A stretch of 17,369 bases of DNA from Anthropogastromicrobium sp963626545 (GCA_963626545.1 CAVFYJ010000076.1:1-17369), one strand, 5' to 3'; numbered from the stretch's first letter, positions 1 through 7,236 are shown. Made by a program: numbers and translations. Notes: generated by a model not told the origin, from the letters alone.

Positions 1-81
1 GGTTGTAAACTCATTATACATCGGAAAACCTTGTACGGCAATTTTTTATTTAAAAATATGCAAAGTTTTATGATTCAAAAC

Positions 82-105
82 TTGTAAAGTGGTGTAACCT
101 TACAA
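82..105. promoter_or_regulatory. Possible operator, 6-bp inverted repeat
   Basis: TTGTAA at 82-87 and TTACAA at 100-105 form an inverted repeat with a 12-bp spacer. It lies 17 bp upstream of the -35 box of the first gene. A similar TTGTAAA occurs at 4-10. The placement would fit a dimeric regulator, but the half-sites are short and AT-rich and the regulator cannot be named. It may be chance. Confidence 0.25.
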
Positions 106-122
106 AAGCGCGAGTTTGTCCG

Positions 123-151
123 TTTACAGAAAGCAGCTGAGGATTTATAAT
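123..151 (+). promoter_or_regulatory. Sigma-A type promoter of the exported protein-bsh pair
   Basis: TTTACA at 123-128 and TATAAT at 146-151 are separated by 17 bp, so the -10 box is perfect and the -35 box has one mismatch. Transcription would start near 158, leaving an untranslated leader of about 60 bases before the ATG at 221. No second promoter is evident before the bile salt hydrolase, so this one probably serves both genes. Confidence 0.7.
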
Positions 152-220
152 TCTTAAAGGTCTTAGAGGAATTCTTTATAGACCCAAAATCTGGCAAGCC
201 AGTTGAAAGGAAGTGGGTGT

Positions 221-1150
221 ATGAGCAAAAGAAAAAAGGCAGTGCTTGCAGTGGTGTTTGTTTTGGCAGCTTTGCTGATTGGAGCGGTCGTCTTCTATGT
301 GCATTTTATTATGAATGCAGGGCAGACCATTGAGACGCTGCAAAGATTGGTAGAAGGAAATGGCTACGAGATTACGGAGGACTGTACGTTAACCTTTGAG
401 CCATCGGATAAGTTAAAGCCGGTAGCAGATTTGGTTCAGGATCTTTTCAATACCGACTCACTTACGGCAAAATTTACCGCAGCGGGTGAGAGCGCACAAA
501 CAAATTTAAAGTTGCAATTAAAGGAAAATATGACGGATGAACAGAATACGCTAACGACATTTTATCTGGTGGATGGAAATTGCTATTTGGGGATAGACTC
601 AATCATATCTGCATTCGCTGGTGATGAGATTGACAAGAGCTTTCTGCTAAAGATTGCTTATAATGGATGGATTAAAGATCATTGTGTTACAATGGAACAG
701 CTTACTAGTTTGATCTACGATCTTACCGGAGTAACCGTCGAAAATCCATTGAAAATGCCGGGTGGAATGGATGCAGTGCTGTTTTTGATTGAGCCGGATC
801 ATCTGTTTGATCCCAAGCTTTGGTCAGCTGTTAAGGTGAGCAATAAGACCGGTGGAGCGTCAGAATTTACGATTGATGCTGATTATTTTGCACAGCTTGT
901 TGGAATTAAGCCAGAGCAGGCAGACGCGAATTTCTCATTTTTGGTAGACGAGGAAGAGAATTATACGTTTACGCTTACGATGACTGTTTCGGATGGCGAT
1001 GGAAATCAGATTCAGGCAGACGTACATGCGACAGCAAACAAACTTGCCCAGCAAAATACGATAACAGCGCCAGAACTGTTATTAACCGATGAGCAGATTG
1101 ATCAGTTAAAAGATCTTGCAAAGCCGTTCATCGACAGCATAAAAAAGTAA
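221..1150 (+). CDS. Membrane-anchored extracytoplasmic protein of unknown function
   Basis: This 309-residue protein has a Lys/Arg-rich start (MSKRKK) followed by one hydrophobic segment at about residues 7-30. The remainder is hydrophilic and beta-rich, so it is probably held on the outer face of the membrane by an uncleaved N-terminal anchor. There is no lipobox cysteine. I do not recognise a family. Short segments such as YLVDGNCYLGID and FSFLVDEEENYTFTL suggest a beta-sheet fold, but this is only an impression. The ATG at 221 is preferred over an upstream TTG at 203 because AAAGGAAG at 206-213 is correctly spaced for it. The stop codon is 46 bp before the bile salt hydrolase start, with no terminator between them, so the two genes are probably co-transcribed. 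Confidence 0.75.
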   Translation: MSKRKKAVLAVVFVLAALLIGAVVFYVHFIMNAGQTIETLQRLVEGNGYEITEDCTLTFEPSDKLKPVADLVQDLFNTDSLTAKFTAAGESAQTNLKLQLKENMTDEQNTLTTFYLVDGNCYLGIDSIISAFAGDEIDKSFLLKIAYNGWIKDHCVTMEQLTSLIYDLTGVTVENPLKMPGGMDAVLFLIEPDHLFDPKLWSAVKVSNKTGGASEFTIDADYFAQLVGIKPEQADANFSFLVDEEENYTFTLTMTVSDGDGNQIQADVHATANKLAQQNTITAPELLLTDEQIDQLKDLAKPFIDSIKK

Positions 1151-1196
1151 AGAGAAAGCAATAGAACAAGTAAGAAAAGCAACAAGGAGGCAAATT

Positions 1197-2195
1197 ATGT
1201 GTACCGCAGCAACCTATAAGACAAAAGATTTTTACATGGGAAGAACACTCGACTATGAGTGCTCTTACGGAGAGGAAGTAACGATAACACCGCGCAAGTA
1301 TTCATTTGCGATGCGCCATAGACAGTCGTATCAGACAACATATGCATTGATTGGCATGGCACATGTGGCAGGAGAATATCCGCTGTACTACGATGCAATC
1401 AACGAAAAGGGTCTTGGAATGGCAGGCTTAAATTTCGTTGGCAATGCATTTTATAGCGAGCCGCAAAAAGACGGGGACAATGCAGATCGAAAAGACAACA
1501 TTACACAATTTGAACTGATTCCGTGGATTTTAGGTCAGTGTGCAAGTGTGAAGGAGGCAAGAGCACTTCTTTCGCGCATCTGCATTACAAATACATCCTT
1601 CCATGAATCAATGCCAGTATCACCGCTTCACTGGATTATCGCAGACCGCGACGAAGCAATTACACTTGAATCTGTGTGTGAAGGGATCAAGATTTATGAC
1701 AATCCAGTTGGCGTGCTGACAAACAATCCGCCGTTTGACCGCCAGATGGCAGGATTGACCCGCTATATGGGCCTTTCGGCAAAGCAGCCAGCAAATACAT
1801 TCGGTGGAAACAATCCGCTGCCGCTTCAGGCATATAGCCGTGGAATGGGTGCTCTTGGTCTTCCGGGTGATCTCTCCTCAGAATCTCGTTTTGCCCGCGT
1901 TGCTTTTGTGAAATCGAATTCGTTTTCTGGTGATTCAGAAGCAGAGAGCGTGAGCCAGTTTTTCCATATCTTAGGTTCTGTAGACCAGCAGAGAGGCTGC
2001 TGCGAGGTGCGCGAGGGTGCCTATGAGATCACGATCTATACCTCCTGCTGCAATGCATCAAAGGGAATCTATTATTATACGACCTATGAGAATCATCAGA
2101 TCACGGCAGTCGACATGCATCGTGAAAATCTGGACGCAAAAAAGCTGATTCATTATCCGCTTGTGTACGGAGAACAGATCAGCTGGCAAAACTAA
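1197..2195 (+). CDS. bsh: Bile salt hydrolase (choloylglycine hydrolase family)
   Basis: This 332-residue Ntn hydrolase cleaves glycine or taurine from conjugated bile acids (EC 3.5.1.24). After removal of Met1, Cys2 is the N-terminal nucleophile (MCTAATY). Other expected active-site residues are visible: Arg16 and Asp19 (GRTLDY), Asn79 (GMAGLNF), Asn176 (VLTNN) and Arg231 (SRFARVAF). The GLPGDLSSESRF segment and the C-terminal part (YTSCCNASKGIYYYTTYEN) closely follow the known Clostridium perfringens enzyme as I remember it. There is no signal peptide, so it is cytoplasmic. Penicillin V acylases share the fold, but these motifs favour bile salts. The loop at residues 214-216 reads Ser-Arg-Gly, a motif linked to glycine-conjugate preference in lactobacilli. 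AAGGAGG at 1184-1190 is an ideal ribosome binding site for the ATG at 1197. Confidence 0.93.
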   Translation: MCTAATYKTKDFYMGRTLDYECSYGEEVTITPRKYSFAMRHRQSYQTTYALIGMAHVAGEYPLYYDAINEKGLGMAGLNFVGNAFYSEPQKDGDNADRKDNITQFELIPWILGQCASVKEARALLSRICITNTSFHESMPVSPLHWIIADRDEAITLESVCEGIKIYDNPVGVLTNNPPFDRQMAGLTRYMGLSAKQPANTFGGNNPLPLQAYSRGMGALGLPGDLSSESRFARVAFVKSNSFSGDSEAESVSQFFHILGSVDQQRGCCEVREGAYEITIYTSCCNASKGIYYYTTYENHQITAVDMHRENLDAKKLIHYPLVYGEQISWQN

Positions 2196-2225
2196 ATTTG
2201 AATGCGAACGTATCACATTCAAATT
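2195..2225. terminator. Possible bidirectional terminator between convergent genes
   Basis: AATTTGAATG at 2195-2204 pairs perfectly with CATTCAAATT at 2216-2225 around an 11-base loop. It sits between the end of bsh (+) and the end of the ABC ATPase (-). The stem is AT-rich. On the minus strand it is followed by a T-rich stretch (TTAGTTTT), but on the plus strand the tail is poor, so termination may be weak. Confidence 0.45.
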
Positions 2226-2272
2226 GCTTATAAAATCAAACAAATAATAGCATCAAATTGTTTGTAAAATCA
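2221..2272. repeat. Imperfect 18-bp direct repeat in a convergent intergenic region
   Basis: AAATTGCTTATAAAATCA at 2221-2238 recurs as AAATTGTTTGTAAAATCA at 2255-2272, with 16 of 18 positions identical. The interval also contains CAAACAA (2237-2243) facing TTGTTTG (2258-2264). It is most likely an AT-rich local duplication between the ends of two converging genes. No function is evident. Confidence 0.4.
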
Positions 2273-3055
2273 GGACAGCAGCATACGGTCATTGTCAAGC
2301 TGCTTTCCAACACCTTCCTTGAAGCGCTCAAGCAGATCGTTTACGGTCAGCTTTGAGCGTTCTTCATTTGACGTATCAAAAATGATATGTCCGCTGTTCA
2401 TCATAAAGGTGCGGTTGCCAAGTTCAAGTGCCGACTGCATGTTGTGTGTAATCATCATGCAGGTCAGATGATGCTCGGCGATGATAGACTTCGTCAGATT
2501 CAAGACCTTCTCGGCAGTGCCTGGGTCAAGCGCTGCGGTATGCTCATCAAGAAGAAGTAGCTTCGGCGGATTGATGGTCGCCATCACAAGGGTAAGCGCC
2601 TGACGCTGTCCACCAGAGAGCAGACCAACTGGCTGATGCATGCGATCCTCAAGTCCCATGTTTAATGGGCGAAGCTTCCCACGAAACAGCTCCTTTTCTT
2701 TCTTGCTGACGTGGGAGAGCCAGCCACCTTTAGAACCAGCGAGCACCATATTTTCCTCAATCGTCATGCCAGGTGCGGTGCCGCTCATTGGATCCTGAAA
2801 CAGATGACCGATCTTTTTTGCGCGGATGTAATCTGGCTGTAACGTAATATCTTCGCCGTCCAAAATGATCTGTCCCTCATCGGTATAAAAGGTGCCGCAG
2901 ATCGCATTGAACAAAGTTGATTTTCCGGCGCCGTTTGCACCGATAATGGTGACAAAATCGCCGTCATTTAAAGTTAAGGAAAGTTTATCGAGGGCTTTCT
3001 TTTCATTTACTGTGCCTGGGTTAAAGGTTTTTGAAACATTTTTCAGTTCAAGCAT
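2270..3055 (-). CDS. trpZ: ABC transporter ATP-binding protein, probable tryptophan importer
   Basis: This 261-residue nucleotide-binding subunit would energise import through the adjacent permease. In order it shows Walker A GANGAGKST (39-47), the Q-loop glutamine in HLFQDP (87), the signature LSGGQ (146-150), Walker B LLLLDE (166-171, catalytic Glu171) and the switch histidine in MITHN (204). All ATPase elements are intact and the length is normal for a single domain. CCTCC at 3065-3069, read on the minus strand as GGAGG, precedes the ATG. It is the last gene of the transporter operon, 33 bp after the permease. The ATPase assignment is certain. The trpZ name and substrate are inferred from the T-box leader of the operon. 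Confidence 0.9.
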   Translation of the reverse strand: MLELKNVSKTFNPGTVNEKKALDKLSLTLNDGDFVTIIGANGAGKSTLFNAICGTFYTDEGQIILDGEDITLQPDYIRAKKIGHLFQDPMSGTAPGMTIEENMVLAGSKGGWLSHVSKKEKELFRGKLRPLNMGLEDRMHQPVGLLSGGQRQALTLVMATINPPKLLLLDEHTAALDPGTAEKVLNLTKSIIAEHHLTCMMITHNMQSALELGNRTFMMNSGHIIFDTSNEERSKLTVNDLLERFKEGVGKQLDNDRMLLS

Positions 3056-3088
3056 AATTCAAATCCTCCGTTTTATCGACTCGCTGGT

Positions 3089-4012
3089 TTATCGACTTTT
3101 GGGATGCGTCAGTCTGCGCTTCATCATCGGAATCTGTGTCTTTAAATAAGGGAAGGACAGTGCGATGACAACGATGATCGAGGAGACAAGTTTAAGCATG
3201 AATGCTGGCAGATGGAAACGAAGCGCAATGGTGTAGACAAGGCGGAAAATAAAGGAGCCAAGTACAACACCAACAGCACGTGTCACAATCTTTCCACGTC
3301 CGAGAATTGTTGCGCCGATTAACAGGGAGGCAAGTGCGATTGTTACCATACCAGAACCGATGTCGATGTTAACGGATTTCTGGTACTGGGCAAGCAGACA
3401 GCCGGACAGACCGGTGAATGCATTGGCAACACACAGACCAACGATGGTGGTGAAGACCGTATTGATGGAAGAGGACTTTACCATGATTGGATTGTTTCCA
3501 GTTGCGCGGATCGCAAGACCGAGGCGTGTGCCCAAAAACAAAGTCAGAAGCGCGATTACGACAATGACGGCAATCAGGGCAACCACCAGCTTATAGTAGC
3601 TTGCAAGTGGTGTGCCGGAGAGCAGATCCTTCATCATGGTAAATACGGTCACGGTTTTGTTCATATTTAATAGGGAGGAACCGCCCATGACAGCGATATT
3701 GACCGAATAGAGACCTGTGTTGACAACAATGCCGGCAAGCAAACTGTTGATGCCAAATTTTGTCTGTAATGCGCCAGTGACAAAGCCGGAGAGAACACCG
3801 GCGCTCATCGCAGCGAGAATCGCTAAAAATGGGTGACCCATAAGCGCAACCTGAGCGCCAACTGCGGCGCCCAGGGTAAAGCATCCGTCTGTGGAAAGAT
3901 CACAGACATTCAGCATGGAATAACTTAAAAATAATGCAAGAACGGTGAGGGAACAGATTAAACCAAGCTCAAGAGCCGTCTGCCCCAATGACAATAATGT
4001 TTGAATATCCAC
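3089..4012 (-). CDS. trpY: ABC transporter permease, probable tryptophan importer
   Basis: This 307-residue membrane protein belongs to the branched-chain amino acid/ribose type permease family (BPD_transp_2). Hydrophobic segments cover most of it. The cytoplasmic loop GTRLGLAIRATGNNP, typical of the coupling region in this family, lies in the middle of the chain, around residues 161-175. The start is a GTG at 4012, supported by AAAGGGG (minus strand, about 4018-4024). No better in-frame ATG is seen nearby. It lies between the binding protein and the ATPase in the same operon and presumably forms the homodimeric channel. The family call is secure. The substrate rests on the operon's T-box and the class of binding protein. 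Confidence 0.88.
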   Translation of the reverse strand: MDIQTLLSLGQTALELGLICSLTVLALFLSYSMLNVCDLSTDGCFTLGAAVGAQVALMGHPFLAILAAMSAGVLSGFVTGALQTKFGINSLLAGIVVNTGLYSVNIAVMGGSSLLNMNKTVTVFTMMKDLLSGTPLASYYKLVVALIAVIVVIALLTLFLGTRLGLAIRATGNNPIMVKSSSINTVFTTIVGLCVANAFTGLSGCLLAQYQKSVNIDIGSGMVTIALASLLIGATILGRGKIVTRAVGVVLGSFIFRLVYTIALRFHLPAFMLKLVSSIIVVIALSFPYLKTQIPMMKRRLTHPKSR

Positions 4013-4050
4013 GAGAAAACCCCTTTAACTTTTGTTCCGAAATTTGTTAT

Positions 4051-4089
4051 GATTCAGAGCCATGCAAAATTAAGATATGGCTCTGAATC
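4051..4089 (-). promoter_or_regulatory. Intercistronic 13-bp hairpin between binding protein and permease
   Basis: GATTCAGAGCCAT at 4051-4063 pairs perfectly with ATGGCTCTGAATC at 4077-4089 around a 13-base loop. On the minus-strand transcript it lies just after the binding protein gene and before the permease. It is not followed by a U-run, so it does not look like a full terminator. A hairpin here would be expected to protect the upstream message or partly attenuate read-through, giving more binding protein than membrane components. That role is inferred. Confidence 0.6.
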
Positions 4090-4100
4090 GTTATAAAAAT

Positions 4101-5213
4101 TTATTTTGCCTGAGCTTCAGAGCTTGCTTCCTCTGTTTCTGTCTCAGATTCGCTCTCGTTCTCAGTCTCTTCCTCAAATTCTTCAGCAGTTTCGATTCCC
4201 TTTACAGCGGTGCAAAGCGGCTCAAACGTCTTGCTGATCTCATCGAAGTCATAGCCTAACTGGTCGCATACCTCTGTGTTGATGGTTGCGATACCATTGT
4301 CAAATGTCATAACAGGTGTGGTAGCCGGATCCTCACCATCAACCAGAATGTTGTTGATCATGTTTGCAGTCTCAACACCTAAGTTGATGTAGTCAACACC
4401 GTATCCACAGAAGGCACCATTTAATGCGAAGGAATCAGCACCAGCGTAATGCGGAATGCCTGCCTCAGCCAGTTCTTCATAGATGGAAAGCTCAGCGGTC
4501 ATGATGGTGTTATCGGATGGAGTAAAGACTGCATCAGCGCCGTCTGCAACGATGGAATCAACGGCTAACATGACCTCATCAACGGTAGTTCCGGTGTACT
4601 CGGTGTACTCAACACCCTTGTCGTCGAGGTATTTCTTTGCTTCCTCAATTGCAGTAGTAGCGGAATCCTGTCCCTGATCGTATAACAAAGCGATCTGCTC
4701 AGCGTCCTCGTCAGCGGCAAATAATAAATCCATAACAGCGGTGGTGTCTAAGTAATCGGAGGTACCAGTGATGTTTGCACCAGGCTCATCCATGGAATCA
4801 ACAAGGCCAGTAGCAACTGGATCGGAAACAGCAGCAAAGACAACCGGGATCTCATTGTCCTCGGTAGCAGCCTGCATCGCCATCGCAACAGGAGTTGCAA
4901 CACCAACCATCAGATCAACGTCATCCGCGATGAAGTTTGCAATGATCTGGTCCAGAACGGTAGCGTCTGCCATACAGTTCTCAGTGTTTACTTCAAAGAC
5001 AACAGAACCGTCGGAATCTTTTTCAATTTTCTCAAGCTGCTTTTCAATATTGGAAACAATCTGATTTAAAGAAGCGTCATCAACGTAGTTGCAGATACCA
5101 ATCTTAAAGGTCTGAACATCGCTATTGTCGGATGCAAATACAGGTGCAGAAGCGATCGCGCTCATGCTCATTGCGGAAATCAGTGCGGCACAGGTTAAGT
5201 AATTTTTTCTCAT
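4101..5213 (-). CDS. trpX: ABC transporter substrate-binding protein, TrpX-like (PF04392 type)
   Basis: This 370-residue protein would capture the ligand outside the cell and deliver it to the permease. A signal peptide covers residues 1-27 (MRKN, hydrophobic core, cleavage after APVFA). Landmarks of the ABC_sub_bind family are VVFAAVSDPVATGLV (124-138), NITGTSDY (147-154), FTPSDNTI (230-237) and GIPHYAG (252-258). The streptococcal TrpX protein belongs to the same family. The T-box upstream (UGG, tRNA-Trp) supports tryptophan. Oddly, there is no lipobox: the only early cysteine (Cys8) is inside the signal sequence. The C-terminus (about residues 341-368) is very rich in Glu and Ser. How it is held at the cell surface is not evident. 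AAGGAG at 5224-5229 (minus) supports the start. Confidence 0.85.
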   Translation of the reverse strand: MRKNYLTCAALISAMSMSAIASAPVFASDNSDVQTFKIGICNYVDDASLNQIVSNIEKQLEKIEKDSDGSVVFEVNTENCMADATVLDQIIANFIADDVDLMVGVATPVAMAMQAATEDNEIPVVFAAVSDPVATGLVDSMDEPGANITGTSDYLDTTAVMDLLFAADEDAEQIALLYDQGQDSATTAIEEAKKYLDDKGVEYTEYTGTTVDEVMLAVDSIVADGADAVFTPSDNTIMTAELSIYEELAEAGIPHYAGADSFALNGAFCGYGVDYINLGVETANMINNILVDGEDPATTPVMTFDNGIATINTEVCDQLGYDFDEISKTFEPLCTAVKGIETAEEFEEETENESESETETEEASSEAQAK

Positions 5214-5323
5214 AATAACATTCTCCTTTTTGATAAAATTAAAATTGGTATAAAATTATAAGATGTTTGTCCGGATTGAAACCGGAATTGAGTAAGATCG
5301 GGAGAAAAATCAATTTTTGACAA

Positions 5324-5361
5324 CAAAAAAAGCCCTATCCCAATCCTAATGGGACAAGACT
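5324..5361 (-). terminator. T-box terminator of the trpXYZ-type operon
   Basis: Read on the minus strand, a 12-bp stem with several G-U pairs (5350-5361 with 5331-5342) closes a 7-base loop and is followed by seven Ts (5325-5331). Its 5' arm includes GTCCCA, which instead pairs with the ATGGG next to the T-box sequence in the antiterminator form. The two structures are therefore mutually exclusive. Confidence 0.85.
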
Positions 5362-5657
5362 GTTCATCCTGCGGTGCCACCCATATTGATGCAGATGCAT
5401 CCAACTCAATTCGCACATTTTTGTGATGGAAAAGACACAAGCACAATCACTATGCGATACGCAACGGATAACGGGCTGCGCGCCCCGTCGGCTGCTACTT
5501 ACAAAGAAAGACCAATCGAAAGATCGAATCTGCCGTTTGTGTTCGGCCGCCCTCATAAGCCCATTCATCTTAATCTGTGCTGCCACTTTCCACCACCAGC
5601 GGCTCTCTGTGAACACGCAACCAAGACTACTTACTCTTAATCACAGGTTTTTTAATT
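5324..5657 (-). promoter_or_regulatory. T-box riboswitch, tryptophan specifier (UGG)
   Basis: This leader RNA senses uncharged tRNA and permits read-through into the ABC transporter operon. On the minus strand, stem I contains AGAGTA near its base and the distal AGAGAG and GGTGGTGGAAAG elements. GAA is then followed by the specifier TGG at 5561-5563 and a G. The T-box core GGGTGGCACCGC lies at 5371-5382. Its UGGC would pair with GCCA, which requires discriminator base G73. Bacterial tRNA-Trp has G73, whereas bacterial tRNA-Gly has U73, so the alternative reading GGG (Gly) is disfavoured. The mutually exclusive antiterminator and terminator are both present. About 110 bases separate the terminator from the binding protein start. 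Confidence 0.92.
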
Positions 5658-5663
5658 GAGTGT

Positions 5664-5692
5664 AGTTTACTTCAATAAAGCGCAGTTGTCAA
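5664..5692 (-). promoter_or_regulatory. Promoter of the T-box leader and transporter operon
   Basis: On the minus strand, TTGACA (5692 to 5687) and TAAACT (5669 to 5664) are separated by 17 bp, giving a consensus -35 box and a good -10 box. The predicted start near 5657 gives a leader of about 330 bases to the T-box terminator, a normal size for this riboswitch class. It is divergent from the promoter of the secreted protein at 5926. Confidence 0.8.
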
Positions 5693-5767
5693 GAGGAAAA
5701 TTTTATTTTTTTGTGTACAGAATGTTCGTTTCTTACAAAATTGAAAGAAATTTTTTCGGCTTTCTAC

Positions 5768-5797
5768 TTGAACAAATAACATAAGGCATGGTATGAT
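5768..5797 (+). promoter_or_regulatory. Promoter of the secreted acidic protein
   Basis: TTGAAC at 5768-5773 and TATGAT at 5792-5797 are separated by 18 bp. The predicted start lies near 5804, leaving an untranslated leader of about 120 bases. Within that leader AATACGC and GCGTATT (about 5846-5879) form a 7-bp inverted repeat with a 20-base loop, whose role is unknown. A TTGACA at 5807-5812 has no matching -10 box. Confidence 0.6.
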
Positions 5798-5925
5798 AGA
5801 ATAAATTTGACACAGACAACATAGATTTGTTCGGTAAATGCATAATACGCAAAAGTAATTAAGTAACAAAGCGTATTGTGGACATTTGCATTGCCTGTGC
5901 AATAAAAATTAAAGGAGAATGAGTT

Positions 5926-7236
5926 ATGAAAAAAGGATTTGCAGTAGCAATGAGCGCTGTTCTGGCAGCAGGAAGCACAATGCCGGCTTTTGCAGAGAGT
6001 GAGACTGCATTTACACCGTCCACTTATGTCGGCGAGTTTTCTGTTACTACAGAGGGAGAATCAATGCTGTTCTCTATTAAGGCAGAGCAGTTCGCAGAGG
6101 ATGGCGTAAGCCTTTCTGCATCCGTTACACTGCCGGCATCTGTAACAGGCGAGACAGAAGATACCGTATATGGTCTTGATGATGTTCTTCGCGTTGTATC
6201 AGGTGATCTTTATATCAATGTTGCAGAAGTATGCAGCGTATATGAGGAACTGTCTGGTTCTTCTATCAGCTCTCTTTTAAGTCTGGTTGGCATTGATCAG
6301 GACTGGATTGAGATTCCAGCTGTTGACATTCAGGCAGCAGAGACTGAGGTTGATAGTGAATTTAATGTAGATTCTCTGACAGACGATCTGACCGCTCTGA
6401 TGGAGAATTTCAATGTTGAGACTGCAGAGGATGGCAGCACAACTGTTACCTTCGATGGTCCGGCTGTAGTGGCAGCTGTTCAGGCAGTAGAAAACATGTA
6501 TGATACTGTAATGGCAGAGTTGGTTTCTGGTTTTAGCACAGCAGATACCACACAGGTTACCAATGTATTCTCTGATTACATTTTGGCAGCGGCAGAGGGT
6601 ATCAATGAAGTAACACCAGATGTTTCCATCGAGGATGCTCAGGCACAGATCATGTCAATGGTAGATGCAGCCGTACAGGAGATCATGTCCAGCGTTGAGG
6701 TTACTCCGCTTCAGACTGAGGATGGTCAGAAGCTTTCCGAGATGCTGCAGCAGAAACTTGACGAGGGTGCGACTATCAACGGTACCGTATATGTAGGTGT
6801 AGATGGTACAATGACCGAGAATGTAACCGTAGTAGACGGCGAAGATACTATGGTACTGGATGCTTCCTTTGATGGAACAAATTATAACGCAGTAGTAACT
6901 GAGAATGGAACCGAGACTGCCACCATCAACGGTGTGCTTTCCGCACAGGACAATGGAATTGGACTGGATCTGAACATGACTGCTGACGGACAGACCGTTA
7001 CCGCAAATGCAGCACTGGCTGTACTGGACAATGGACTGAGCGTTTCTCTCACCGCAAATGATGGTACGGATGATGTAGCAATGGCAGCAACCTTTACTTC
7101 CGAGGATGGTGTCACTATTACTGATACCGAGGCTTTGCAGGCAACACTTCTTCGTGACGTTGTAAAGAATGCTGTTACACTGTTCTACAGTGCATCTCAG
7201 GCAACAGAAGAAGCAACAAGCGCAGCTGCTGAGTAA
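5926..7236 (+). CDS. Secreted acidic protein of unknown function
   Basis: This 436-residue protein has a clear signal peptide (MKKGFAVAMSAVLAAG, cleavage after PAFA, residue 23). The mature chain is rich in Thr, Val, Asp, Glu and Ala and poor in Lys and Arg, so it is strongly acidic. The second half contains alternating strands with short turns (for example YVGVDGTMTENVTVVDGED, then repeated DG and NG turns), suggesting an extended beta structure. There is no LPXTG motif, no C-terminal membrane segment and no lipobox, so it appears freely released or non-covalently bound. I do not recognise a family. AAAGGAG at 5911-5917 is well placed before the ATG. It has its own promoter and terminator, so it is monocistronic. 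Confidence 0.8.
   Translation: MKKGFAVAMSAVLAAGSTMPAFAESETAFTPSTYVGEFSVTTEGESMLFSIKAEQFAEDGVSLSASVTLPASVTGETEDTVYGLDDVLRVVSGDLYINVAEVCSVYEELSGSSISSLLSLVGIDQDWIEIPAVDIQAAETEVDSEFNVDSLTDDLTALMENFNVETAEDGSTTVTFDGPAVVAAVQAVENMYDTVMAELVSGFSTADTTQVTNVFSDYILAAAEGINEVTPDVSIEDAQAQIMSMVDAAVQEIMSSVEVTPLQTEDGQKLSEMLQQKLDEGATINGTVYVGVDGTMTENVTVVDGEDTMVLDASFDGTNYNAVVTENGTETATINGVLSAQDNGIGLDLNMTADGQTVTANAALAVLDNGLSVSLTANDGTDDVAMAATFTSEDGVTITDTEALQATLLRDVVKNAVTLFYSASQATEEATSAAAE

Noticed and set aside
203..220. TTG start 6 codons upstream of the first gene
   Set aside because: The ribosome binding site AAAGGAAG lies inside this extension and is correctly spaced for the ATG at 221.
5255..5260. TATAAT on the minus strand between the T-box and the binding protein gene, as a second promoter
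   Set aside because: No acceptable -35 box at 16-18 bp spacing, and the stretch is simply AT-rich.
5560..5562. Alternative specifier GGG (glycine) in the transporter T-box
   Set aside because: It would be followed by C rather than a purine, and the T-box UGGC needs G73, whereas bacterial tRNA-Gly has U73. TGG directly after GAA fits better.
5335..5659. Several overlapping open frames of about 78-93 codons on both strands
   Set aside because: They lie over the T-box leader, whose conserved RNA elements explain the sequence. None has a good ribosome binding site or recognisable protein features.
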